Source: Hydrogenophaga taeniospiralis CCUG 15921
GTDB taxonomy: Bacteria > Pseudomonadota > Gammaproteobacteria > Burkholderiales > Burkholderiaceae_C
Reading direction: 5' to 3'
Length of the DNA: 64,000 bases
Assembly (NCBI RefSeq): GCF_001592305.1
Contig: NZ_BCWR01000015.1
Span: forward strand, 124,001-188,000
Both the position numbers and the translations under genes were made by a program. The notes beneath the pieces are model-generated. The model was not told the DNA's origin, searched no databases, and saw only the letters and a list, made by a program, of their open reading frames with translations. Position 1 is the stretch's first letter. Each line of letters opens with the position of its first letter. Shown here in pieces: positions 18,200-25,370 of the stretch.

Positions 18200-18332
18200 C
18201 ACTGGACTACCCTCCGTGCTGCGCACTGCGGGGCTGAGCGCCTTCGGAACGGCCGGGCGGCGCTCACTGGAGTACCTTCGCCCTGCGGGCTGCGGTGCGA
18301 GCTTGCTTGGGAGCGGCCCGGCGCGGCGCTCA
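18200..18332. repeat. Two tandem degenerate 65-base repeat units
   Basis: Unit 1 starts at 18200 and unit 2 at 18265. Both open with CACTGGA followed by TACC and close with a CGGCCCGGCGG-like block and GCGCTCA. The end of unit 2 overlaps the stop codon (18330-18332) of the isochorismatase gene. The block at 18233-18260 resembles part of the repeat inside kynB (2096-2125). It fills the 150-base gap between the hydrolase gene and the glxA-type gene. Confidence 0.65.
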
Positions 18333-18884
18333 TGCCAGTTCCAGCGCCTGCGCGGGCGTGCACAGTCGCGCGAAGCGGTCTTTCAGCACCGTGGCCGTGC
18401 GGGCCGTGATGTCGGCGGCGGACAGCGGCGTGCCGTCGGGCTGCACCATGTCAAAGGTCAGCGTGGCGTCGGTCACGAAGTCCACCGTGTAGCCCAGATC
18501 GGAGGCGTGCCGGGTGGTGGTTTCGCAGCACTGTTCGGTGCGGATGCCGCTGACGATCAGGCGCTGGATGGCATTCCGGTTCAGCCACACCTCCAGCCCG
18601 GTGCCCACGAGTGCACTGTGGCGCGACTTGTGGAAGGTCGCGGCGGCTTCGAAGGGCGCCAGCCCGTCCAGCGGGCGCACGGCGCCGGACTCCAGCGAGA
18701 AAGGGTTTTGCGGAACCTGTGGCCCGTCCACGTGGAAGATGCGAACGATGGGCATGCCAGCCGCCTGGGCACCCTCAATGAGCGCGTTCTGCGCGGCCAG
18801 GTAGGCGGGCAGATCCCGTTCGGTGAAGAAGGGGCGGTGGCGGAAGGACTCTTGCACGTCGATGATCAGCAGGGCGGTTTTCAT
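18330..18884 (-). CDS. Isochorismatase-family cysteine hydrolase
   Basis: 184-residue alpha/beta hydrolase of the isochorismatase/nicotinamidase superfamily. The catalytic Asp is in LLIIDVQESF (D9), a Lys in FHKSRHSAL and a Cys in SGIRTEQCCETT (about C119). The family hydrolyses amides or enol ethers of small metabolites; the exact substrate is not visible. It is transcribed toward the glxA-type regulator and probably co-regulated with it. Confidence 0.88.
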   Translation of the reverse strand: MKTALLIIDVQESFRHRPFFTERDLPAYLAAQNALIEGAQAAGMPIVRIFHVDGPQVPQNPFSLESGAVRPLDGLAPFEAAATFHKSRHSALVGTGLEVWLNRNAIQRLIVSGIRTEQCCETTTRHASDLGYTVDFVTDATLTFDMVQPDGTPLSAADITARTATVLKDRFARLCTPAQALELA

Positions 18885-18972
18885 GGGGGCTCCGTCGGGG
18901 TTGTTGAAGCCTTGATCATGCCGATGGCCGGCACTGGCGTCTGCTCGCGGCCAGACAAGAACCGATCATTTC

Positions 18973-18991
18973 AGGACATTTTCATTGTCCT
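18973..18991. promoter_or_regulatory. Inverted repeat upstream of the isochorismatase gene
   Basis: AGGACA-N7-TGTCCT, perfect 6-base arms, about 90-107 bases before the start at 18884. Location and symmetry suit an operator for the neighbouring GlxA-type regulator, but this is inference. Confidence 0.4.
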
Positions 18992-19037
18992 CCAGGTAGC
19001 CATGATAGTCCTCGCGTGGCGGGACTTTCCGGACACT

Positions 19038-20729
19038 TCAGGCCATGGCCCGGGAAGTGCTGGGAGTGGCGGTCGGATGCGATGCGAGCTGCAACGGAGA
19101 CGGCACCACATCCTGCACAGCGACCTGCGCACTGACCTGCGCCGCCTCGCTGAAATGCGCCCGGGCACTCTGGCGCAGGGCCGGTGCCACCGCCATCTCG
19201 CTGAGTTGCTGGCTCCGGTGCATCACCGCCAGACGCTGGCCGTCCCGGCTCAGGTAGAACTGCTCGGGCTCCCCCTTGTGGCCATGGCGGGTGCAGTGCG
19301 TCACAGCCGCGGCGCAGACCTGGCCCACCTGCGTGGTGCTCAGGCCCGAGCGTTGCAGGGCATCCCCGGTCTGGCGGTACGCCATCAGGAATTGCGCTTG
19401 CTGCTCGGGGCGCAGGCCTTGCGCAGCGCGGTGGCCCGCTGTCGCGTCTGTCCTGGCGACGCGCGTGGTACCCGTGTCTTCTTGCCCGGTCGCCTGCTCG
19501 TGCAGGGCCACCGTCTCGGTCTTGACCAGCTGGCCTTGGGCGTCGTACTCCCTGACCCTGGCCGGTTCATCCCGGCGCGGGTTCATCTCGATCAGCGTGC
19601 GCAGGCCCTGTGGGCTGTGGTGCTCGATCTCGATGGCGCTGGTGTTGGGGTGGATGGCGATGTGCTGTCGGCTGCCGTCTTCGTGCAGCACTTGAAAACG
19701 GTCCCATGGGAAGCTGCTGTCGTGCGTGGCGATGCAGCGGGCCTGGGTCACGGGGGACTCGCTGAGCCGAGCGAACAACTTGCGGGCCTCGGGCGGCAGG
19801 CGGGCGAAGTCGGCGTGGCCCTCAGGGATGCGGTAGCGGCCGTGGGCATCGACCGACAGGCCCTGCTGACCATCCACCAGGGCACCCATGGTGTGGTCCT
19901 TGCCCATGACGGCACCCGCCACCAGCGTGCCACTGCCGCTCAACATGAGCGCGGTCTTCAGCACCGAGGGCAGGGAAGAGCCCGGCAGCAGGGTCGGACC
20001 CGGGCCGACATGGCGGCTGAGGTACCGGTTGTTCATCACGCTGTGGTAGGTGTAGGTCGCGATGTCGTTGGGCGTGCGCACGTCGTGCACCTGCCGGCCC
20101 GCGGCCTTGTAGCGCTCCAGCGCCGCATCGAAGCCGCCCACATCCTTGAAGTAGTCGCCGTGCACGGTGTCGCGTGCGATGGGCAGGCTGTTGTAGACAC
20201 AGGCGTCCATGTTGTTTTTCAGCGCAAAACTTTGCGCCATACCGCCGCCCAGGCTGTGACCGGTGGCGGCGAAGCGGTAGTCTGTGAACCGTTCGTCATT
20301 TTTCAGGGCTTCATAGGCGGCCTGCGCCTTGGCCTGGATCTTGGCGAACTCGCTGGCGCCGGCGTTGCCGAGATCGGACTTCCAGTTGCTCCAGGCGTCC
20401 GAGCCTTTGAAATCGAAGGTGATTTCTTTGGTCTCCTTGTTGATGGAGACCTTGAACTGGTTCTCCAGTTTGCCTTCTGCGTTGTGCTGGGTGTTCCAGC
20501 CCTCCTGGGTCAGTTTGCCGTTGGCGCCGTATTGGACGGTGGGCCAGTCGGGGGGCAGTGTCTCGCCGGGTTTTGCGTAAAACCAGGGTTCTGGATATTC
20601 AATGACCTTTCGGGCCTCTTCAACGTCCTTATGCGGGTACGCCCAGAACGACAAAGCCATGCCCACATGGGCGTCCAGGCGGTTGAAGGGGTTGTGGCGT
20701 AGGCCGGTGGGTTGTGTGTTGTGGTCCAT
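19038..20729 (-). CDS. Class 3 lipase-fold effector candidate with C-terminal XVIPCD-like domain
   Basis: 563 residues. The N-terminal half is an alpha/beta hydrolase of class 3 lipase type: FKGSDAWSNWKSDL precedes the nucleophile elbow ATGHSLGGGMAQSF (GHSLG at 157-161, S159). Candidate Asp is in TPNDIATY (D222), and a candidate His in GKDHTMGALVDG (H279). The C-terminal domain (about 447-535) contains CAAAVTHCTR, FYLSRDGQRLAV and ALRQSARAH. It aligns with the end of the Tle1-like protein at 22996-24699 and resembles the XVIPCD recruitment domain of Xanthomonas-type T4SS effectors. No signal peptide. The gene directly upstream encodes a lipoprotein, a likely immunity protein. Start at ATG 20729; GTG 20732 is possible. 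Confidence 0.8.
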   Translation of the reverse strand: MDHNTQPTGLRHNPFNRLDAHVGMALSFWAYPHKDVEEARKVIEYPEPWFYAKPGETLPPDWPTVQYGANGKLTQEGWNTQHNAEGKLENQFKVSINKETKEITFDFKGSDAWSNWKSDLGNAGASEFAKIQAKAQAAYEALKNDERFTDYRFAATGHSLGGGMAQSFALKNNMDACVYNSLPIARDTVHGDYFKDVGGFDAALERYKAAGRQVHDVRTPNDIATYTYHSVMNNRYLSRHVGPGPTLLPGSSLPSVLKTALMLSGSGTLVAGAVMGKDHTMGALVDGQQGLSVDAHGRYRIPEGHADFARLPPEARKLFARLSESPVTQARCIATHDSSFPWDRFQVLHEDGSRQHIAIHPNTSAIEIEHHSPQGLRTLIEMNPRRDEPARVREYDAQGQLVKTETVALHEQATGQEDTGTTRVARTDATAGHRAAQGLRPEQQAQFLMAYRQTGDALQRSGLSTTQVGQVCAAAVTHCTRHGHKGEPEQFYLSRDGQRLAVMHRSQQLSEMAVAPALRQSARAHFSEAAQVSAQVAVQDVVPSPLQLASHPTATPSTSRAMA

Positions 20730-20732
20730 CAC

Positions 20733-21467
20733 TCAACCATTTTGGTAAAGGGTGTCGAGCCACTCGTTTTGTGGTCGGTCGCATTTGCGGTGAATGTCCT
20801 CCCAGAGTTTCTGGCGTTTGGCGTCTTTGAGCAGCGTTCGCGTTCCGTCGGGGTTGAGGCGGTAGTAGCCGTCCCGAAACTCTGGCCAAACATAGTAGGC
20901 GACCGAGTAGTAGCGAACGCGGGGGCGCGCATCGCCGAGCACTGGCCCGCCGATCACCAGCCGACGGGCATAACACTGTTGCTGCAACAGGGGCAGCAAC
21001 TCCGCCAACCCGGCTTCCCAGGCCTTCAGGTTCCCGCTCGGCCCATGGGAGGTATCCAGTTCTCCGGGTTTGGGATCGCTGCTGGCCTTTTGCAGCGCCA
21101 GCAAAATCTTCGCGTCCATCGAGCCCTTGGCCGCGGCCTTCTCGAACAGCGCGGTGATCGCCTGGGGATCGCTCACGTCTTTGATCCAGCCGTCCGAGTT
21201 GCCCAGCGCGTAGAAGTAGTCGCCCAGCGGGTCGCCCTTGTCCTGCAGCGTCTGGATGTGCTGCCTCAGTACCGCCATGCCGCCCTTGAGGGCCTTGTCG
21301 TTGCCGGACTTCTCCAGCTCCGTGGCGATGTAGGCCGGCGCCATGCAGCCGCCGAGCAGCAGGCTGGCGCAGAGTGACAAGAGGAGCAACGCCGCTGCGC
21401 GCGGCCCTGGTACACGCCTCTGTTGTGTGGTCAAACCTTGGCTGTTCTTGGTCTGGATGTGCTTCAT
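20733..21467 (-). CDS. Lipoprotein, candidate immunity protein for the adjacent lipase effector
   Basis: 244-residue protein with an N-terminal lipoprotein signal (ALLLLSLCASLLLGGC, lipobox LLGGC). The mature part is helical at first (Sel1-like PLGDYFYALGNSDGWI and ALFEKAAAKGSMDAKILLAL). It ends with an aromatic segment (SVAYYVWPEFRDGYYRLNPDG) that includes TLLKDAKRQKLWEDIHRKC. The start at 21467 follows GGAGGG. It ends four bases before the effector start. Position, periplasmic location and pairing suggest protection against the effector's phospholipase activity. I do not recognise the family. Confidence 0.75.
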   Translation of the reverse strand: MKHIQTKNSQGLTTQQRRVPGPRAAALLLLSLCASLLLGGCMAPAYIATELEKSGNDKALKGGMAVLRQHIQTLQDKGDPLGDYFYALGNSDGWIKDVSDPQAITALFEKAAAKGSMDAKILLALQKASSDPKPGELDTSHGPSGNLKAWEAGLAELLPLLQQQCYARRLVIGGPVLGDARPRVRYYSVAYYVWPEFRDGYYRLNPDGTRTLLKDAKRQKLWEDIHRKCDRPQNEWLDTLYQNG

Positions 21468-21522
21468 CTTCCATTCCCTCCTCGACATGCGATGCCCTGC
21501 CCATCGCGAAAAAAACCAGCGC

Positions 21523-21738
21523 TCAGGGCGCCCGAACCCGCACCTGAAACGTCTGCCCCGTCGGATACTGCACGCTCGGTGTGGACGCCAGCCCATACAC
21601 GGCCAGTCGCTGCCCGTTGGCGCAGAGAGGCTGCCGCGGCATCAGGCTGTCCGGCCACCAGTGCCGCAGCTGCAAGGTGCTGAAAGCACCGGCCAGCGCC
21701 GCGAACCCCAAGCAGACGCGAATCCACCACGTCCGCAC
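21523..21738 (-). CDS. Small membrane-anchored or exported protein of unknown function
   Basis: 71 residues, GTG start, with one hydrophobic segment near the N-terminus (RVCLGFAALAGAFSTLQL) and a polar tail (CANGQRLAVYGLASTPSVQY then GQTFQVRVRAP). It lies in the 340-base gap between virB5 and the lipoprotein gene, on the same strand. Small membrane or lipoprotein subunits (VirB7-like) do occur in T4SS loci, but no diagnostic motif is present. It could also be spurious. Confidence 0.4.
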   Translation of the reverse strand: MRTWWIRVCLGFAALAGAFSTLQLRHWWPDSLMPRQPLCANGQRLAVYGLASTPSVQYPTGQTFQVRVRAP

Positions 21739-21810
21739 CGTTTTCCACGAGGGCCAGCGCCGCCATGTCGTGCCCAGTCACCGCAGCCATTGTCTGGCGA
21801 GCATCGTTGG

Positions 21811-22563
21811 TCAACTCGGCTTGTAGAGCACCGAAGGCGGCGGGAAAAACGGCAGGGGCTTGCTCACGATCGCCTTGCCGGACTTGTCGAACCTGGCCCC
21901 CCGGCTGAGCATGCCGCGCTGCGCCTCGGCCTGCTGCACCTCGTAGAGCTTCTCGCGGTATCGGTAGCCTTCCATTACCAAGCGAATCTGGTCGGTGTCG
22001 GCTTGCATCAACGCCTGCAGGCTTTGCAGCTCGAAGTGGTAGCGCTGCATGACGCCGGAGGCGATTTCGTCGCCCGTGACGGTTCGTGATTTCTCGACCA
22101 GGCTCCCGATTTGCTTGCGTTTGTCGTAGAGATTGCGCAGTGCTTGCTGGGTTGATTTGAGGGTTTGAATCCGCAAATTGCGCAAACCCACGCAGGCCTT
22201 GTACATATTGGGGTTGGTCTGCTCTTCCCCGCAATCTTCGGCACTACCGATGTATTTGGCCTTTTCTGCCGGTGTCAAATCGGTCAGGTCTTCGAACTTG
22301 GTGTCTAGGCCTTTTATCACTGCTTTGTTGCTACCTTCGCCGAAGGTCAGGTCTTGGGACTGATTGGTTGCTGTGCTCAGTTCGCTTTTGTAAGTCTTAT
22401 CCAGCTTGGTGTGGTCGGTGTCCAATTTCTTTATGTTGTTAATTTTAATTAACTCCTTTGTGGCTTTTTCAACTTCTGTGAAGACCTTTTCATCGTAGAC
22501 AGCCCATTGAGCCGATGCAGTTGTGCAGCATATTAAAATCCCTGAAAAAACCAATACTTTCAT
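21811..22563 (-). CDS. virB5: VirB5/TrbJ-like exported T4SS protein
   Basis: 250 residues. A signal peptide (MKVLVFSGILICCTTASA, cleavage before QWAVYDEKV) is followed by a largely helical protein typical of VirB5 minor pilus subunits. These start with a WAVxD-type segment and have long coiled helices (KACVGLRNLRIQTLKSTQQA, QRYHFELQSLQALMQADTDQ). Base composition is distinctly richer in A/T than neighbours (around 22240-22560), a sign of transfer. A ribosome-binding GGGAGAG precedes it, and the upstream lipoprotein gene ends 3 bases away. Confidence 0.7.
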   Translation of the reverse strand: MKVLVFSGILICCTTASAQWAVYDEKVFTEVEKATKELIKINNIKKLDTDHTKLDKTYKSELSTATNQSQDLTFGEGSNKAVIKGLDTKFEDLTDLTPAEKAKYIGSAEDCGEEQTNPNMYKACVGLRNLRIQTLKSTQQALRNLYDKRKQIGSLVEKSRTVTGDEIASGVMQRYHFELQSLQALMQADTDQIRLVMEGYRYREKLYEVQQAEAQRGMLSRGARFDKSGKAIVSKPLPFFPPPSVLYKPS

Positions 22564-22566
22564 TAT

Positions 22567-22920
22567 TTACTCTCCCAGATCTAGCGACCGATCCAGCTGA
22601 GTTGAACCTGAAAACCATCTGACTCTATTGGCACCTGCCACCATCTGATCATTGGTTGCAAAAGTCACAAGAAGTTGTTCGTTGCCTTCGGTCCAACTAA
22701 CTCCGTTCTCATCGTCTTCATGTCTTCCCACAATTGCTCTAACCTCTTCCTTGGTCATTCGGTACTGAATCTTGTCAAAAGCAGCCCGCAGATTGACGGT
22801 GGTTGTTTCGTCGCCGTCACCACCACCTCCGCCACAGGCGGCCAAGGTTGCGGCGGTGAGTCCGCCTAAAGCGGTCAATGAAAATTGTCGACGGTTGAGG
22901 TTGATGGTTTTGAATGTCAT
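22567..22920 (-). CDS. Tat-type BamE/SmpA-like small lipoprotein
   Basis: 117 residues. The N-terminus carries a twin-arginine motif and lipobox (LNRRQFSLTALGGLTAATLA then AAC), so Tat export and lipidation are expected. The mature domain (FDKIQYRMTKEEVRAIVGRH, SWTEGNEQLLVTFATND, RVRWFSGSTQL) follows the BamE/SmpA pattern of a start helix and strands. It is A/T-rich like virB5, with which it is coupled. It may serve as an envelope anchor of the secretion machine (a VirB7-like role) or as an immunity factor; neither is shown. Confidence 0.65.
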   Translation of the reverse strand: MTFKTINLNRRQFSLTALGGLTAATLAACGGGGGDGDETTTVNLRAAFDKIQYRMTKEEVRAIVGRHEDDENGVSWTEGNEQLLVTFATNDQMVAGANRVRWFSGSTQLDRSLDLGE

Positions 22921-22995
22921 AAAAAACTCCCTTGCGTAAAAATTGATTGAACAATGAGTGGCGGGTTTTGCACTCCAGGCCTGAATCCGTTTCTT

Positions 22996-24699
22996 TCACG
23001 CACGAATTGGTGCGGAAGGTTCTTTCTGAATCGAAGCATTGGCCATTTGGATGGGTTGATCGATTTCATGCCGAGACAGGGCGATGGCTTCGCGCCAATG
23101 CGCCTGCGCGCTCTGCCCCAGCGCCTGCGCGACGCTGAACTCGCGCAGCGGCGCGTGTTCCTGGCGCATGGCGATGGTGCTGCCGTCGTTGCTGAGGTAG
23201 AACGCCTGCGCCTGGCCCTGAGCGGCGTACCGGGTCTGCTCCTTGACCGCCGCGGCCGACAGGGTGTCGATCTGTAGTTCGCTCATGCCCAGTTGCACCA
23301 GCCGGGGGCCAAGCTGGTCTTTGAAGTGCTGGGCCTGGCTGTGTTGTTCGGCGCTGGGGCCGTGGCGTCCAGGTGTCGCCTGCGCTTTGGTCGGGTCCAG
23401 GCGCTGGTCCAGTGAGTCGCGCAGGGCCGCGCCGCTGCCCGCTGGCAGGCGTTTGTCCATCAGCAGATGGCCTTGGCCGTCACGGCGCATCAGCACCATG
23501 TCCACCCGGTCGTTCTGCGTGCCGGCTGGGTCGCGCTCGACCACCACGGCGCTCAGCGGCACGCCCTTGTCTGATGTGTAGTCCTTGCGCCAGACCGTAC
23601 CGTGAGCGCCGTTGAAGCGGCTCCAGCCGTCGGCCCTCTGGCGCTCCGGGTGGGCCGAAGGGTTCAACTGGCGCGGGGCGTGGAGTCCTTGGCGCGGGTC
23701 GTGGGTGACGGGATAGTCGGCGCCTTGCGCCGCCACCTCGGCGATCCGGCTGGCATTGGGGAGCAGCGTTCGCATCGCCGGGTGGCGGCTGATCTGAATG
23801 GCTTCGTCGGTTTTGGGGATGTCGCGCTCGTGGTAGACGGTGGCGCTGCCATCTGGGCGTTTGGCGGCAGGCACGTCGTTGATCGGCACCCCGGTTTTCT
23901 TGAACCACTCGGTGGAGGCCTCGAGCACGTGGGCGCCGATGCCCCGGTCGTAGCCGCCACCGATGTTGCAGTGGTTGCCGGTGACGTCAACCGTGTTCAC
24001 GCCGGGGTGGTGACTGTGGTCCACGCCCTTGAACCACGTTCGGTATTCGTTCTGGGCACGCACGACGGTGACGTTTTTCGAGGCCGGCGAGAACGCCGTA
24101 TTGCCTTCGTAGCCCGTGGTCACCGGGTCGAGGATCATGGCCCCGGCCAGACCCAGTTGCCCCGGCGGCACCAGGATCTTGCCGGTGTTCGGGTCGCTCA
24201 GACCGCGTTCATAGAGCAACTGGCTGAACACCGCCGCCGTGCCTCCGCCCCGGCTGAAGCCGGTGGCCATGACTTGCAGGGATTCGGTGGGGTTGGCGTG
24301 GGGGTGGCCGCGCAGCCAGGTAAATGCTTCCTGACTGAACTCACGATATGCCTTTTCCGCTGTGTCCTGCATGTCGGCGGTGGGCCTCAGGACATCGTGG
24401 TAACCCTTGGCGCCCGGATCGGTGCCCACGCCGGCGTAATAGGCAGTACGGAAGCTCGGATTCCCCTCTTCGTTTGGCTTCATCTGTTCGTACAGCTCTG
24501 CCACATTGGTGGGCTGCGGGTTGCCCGAGAGCGCCAGGTTGTCCTTGTCGTTGTTGGTGCCGTCAAAGTGCGCCACGAACACGAATTGTTCGCCGGGGCC
24601 AATGGACAGATTGGGCGCAGCAGTCTGTACGATGCCCTGCGCCTGGGCCGACATCCGGGCGCGTTCGGACTCGTTGAGCTGTTTGACAACCTCGGTCAT
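22996..24699 (-). CDS. Tle1/DUF2235-like phospholipase effector candidate with C-terminal XVIPCD-like domain
   Basis: 567 residues. The N-terminal 280 residues match the Tle1-like (DUF2235) alpha/beta hydrolase of antibacterial phospholipases: HFDGTNN (44-50), nucleophile elbow TGFSRGGG (S149), candidate Asp in LDPVTTG (D191), and catalytic-His segment VTGNHCNIGGGYDR (H243). The C-terminal domain (about 455-540) has LSAAAVKEQTRY, FYLSNDGSTIAM and ALGQSAQAH, homologous to the other effector's tail. No signal peptide. The start ATG overlaps the upstream exported gene's stop as ATGA. Predicted role: phospholipid hydrolysis in a rival's envelope, delivered by a T4SS. Confidence 0.85.
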   Translation of the reverse strand: MTEVVKQLNESERARMSAQAQGIVQTAAPNLSIGPGEQFVFVAHFDGTNNDKDNLALSGNPQPTNVAELYEQMKPNEEGNPSFRTAYYAGVGTDPGAKGYHDVLRPTADMQDTAEKAYREFSQEAFTWLRGHPHANPTESLQVMATGFSRGGGTAAVFSQLLYERGLSDPNTGKILVPPGQLGLAGAMILDPVTTGYEGNTAFSPASKNVTVVRAQNEYRTWFKGVDHSHHPGVNTVDVTGNHCNIGGGYDRGIGAHVLEASTEWFKKTGVPINDVPAAKRPDGSATVYHERDIPKTDEAIQISRHPAMRTLLPNASRIAEVAAQGADYPVTHDPRQGLHAPRQLNPSAHPERQRADGWSRFNGAHGTVWRKDYTSDKGVPLSAVVVERDPAGTQNDRVDMVLMRRDGQGHLLMDKRLPAGSGAALRDSLDQRLDPTKAQATPGRHGPSAEQHSQAQHFKDQLGPRLVQLGMSELQIDTLSAAAVKEQTRYAAQGQAQAFYLSNDGSTIAMRQEHAPLREFSVAQALGQSAQAHWREAIALSRHEIDQPIQMANASIQKEPSAPIRA

Positions 24700-25307
24700 G
24701 GCTTGCCCCGCTCAGCCGCTTCACGCGCCGCCCTCGCGCTGGGCCAGCCTCCCCGGACCTTGGGCGGGGCGTTGTCCGGGTAGAGGGTCTTGACGTCCAG
24801 ATACTCTCGCCCATCCGGGCCATTGGCGGGCTTGCCCACCGGTCTGTGGTTGCGTTTGGTATCCCAATCGGAGTCTGGAATCAGGTACACATACAACTGG
24901 TTGTTGTCGATCAGGAAGTAGATATCCTGCTTGTGCATCTCCTTGGGCGAGGGCAAACGGCTCCGGAGGTCGACCCGGTCTTCGTAGACCTTCTGGGTGT
25001 TTTTGTCGCGCCATTTGACATACAGGGAATCACCCAGGAGGATTTTTCCGGCGCCGTTGAAACACTCGCCCCGGCGGGCCTGCCCGGTTTGCACCTCGTG
25101 GGCCGTGTGTGTTCCCAGGGTTTCGCCATACAGGCAGTCGAGCAATTCGATATCCGGGCTGTCCACCGCCGGGTTGTATGAAAAGCCGTGAAACACGATC
25201 CGATCTTCGCTGCAGGCGTTTTGTGTGCTCATGAGCACTCCCAGAAAACAGGCGACCAGCCAGGGCCGAAAAAAGTGCGTTCTGAAACGGGGCATCTTGG
25301 GGTGCAT
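24696..25307 (-). CDS. Exported Tli1-like immunity protein candidate
   Basis: 203 residues from ATG 25307, chosen because GGAAAGGATGG precedes it; upstream in-frame ATGs at 25349, 25325 and 25316 exist. The signal segment FRPWLVACFLGVLMSTQNAC ends in a cysteine, but the lipobox is not classical, so lipidation is uncertain. The mature part (KILLGDSLYVKWRDKN, KVYEDRVDLRSRLPS, IYFLIDNNQLYVYLI) resembles the lipoproteins paired with Tle1 phospholipases in type VI clusters. Its 4-base overlap with the effector start supports an immunity-toxin pair. Confidence 0.75.
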   Translation of the reverse strand: MHPKMPRFRTHFFRPWLVACFLGVLMSTQNACSEDRIVFHGFSYNPAVDSPDIELLDCLYGETLGTHTAHEVQTGQARRGECFNGAGKILLGDSLYVKWRDKNTQKVYEDRVDLRSRLPSPKEMHKQDIYFLIDNNQLYVYLIPDSDWDTKRNHRPVGKPANGPDGREYLDVKTLYPDNAPPKVRGGWPSARAAREAAERGKP

Positions 25308-25370
25308 TGAAACCATCCTTTCCATCGTTGGGCGTGTTCCGTAAACCATGGCTATTCAGCGGCCGGTGTT

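Noticed and set aside
18385-18410. Possible frameshift in the isochorismatase gene near the repeat
   Set aside because: The frame is intact to its stop, and the catalytic residues are all present.
22996-24699. Rhs or polymorphic toxin with variable C-terminus
   Set aside because: The toxin domain is N-terminal and the conserved domain C-terminal, the reverse of polymorphic toxins; no YD repeats are present.
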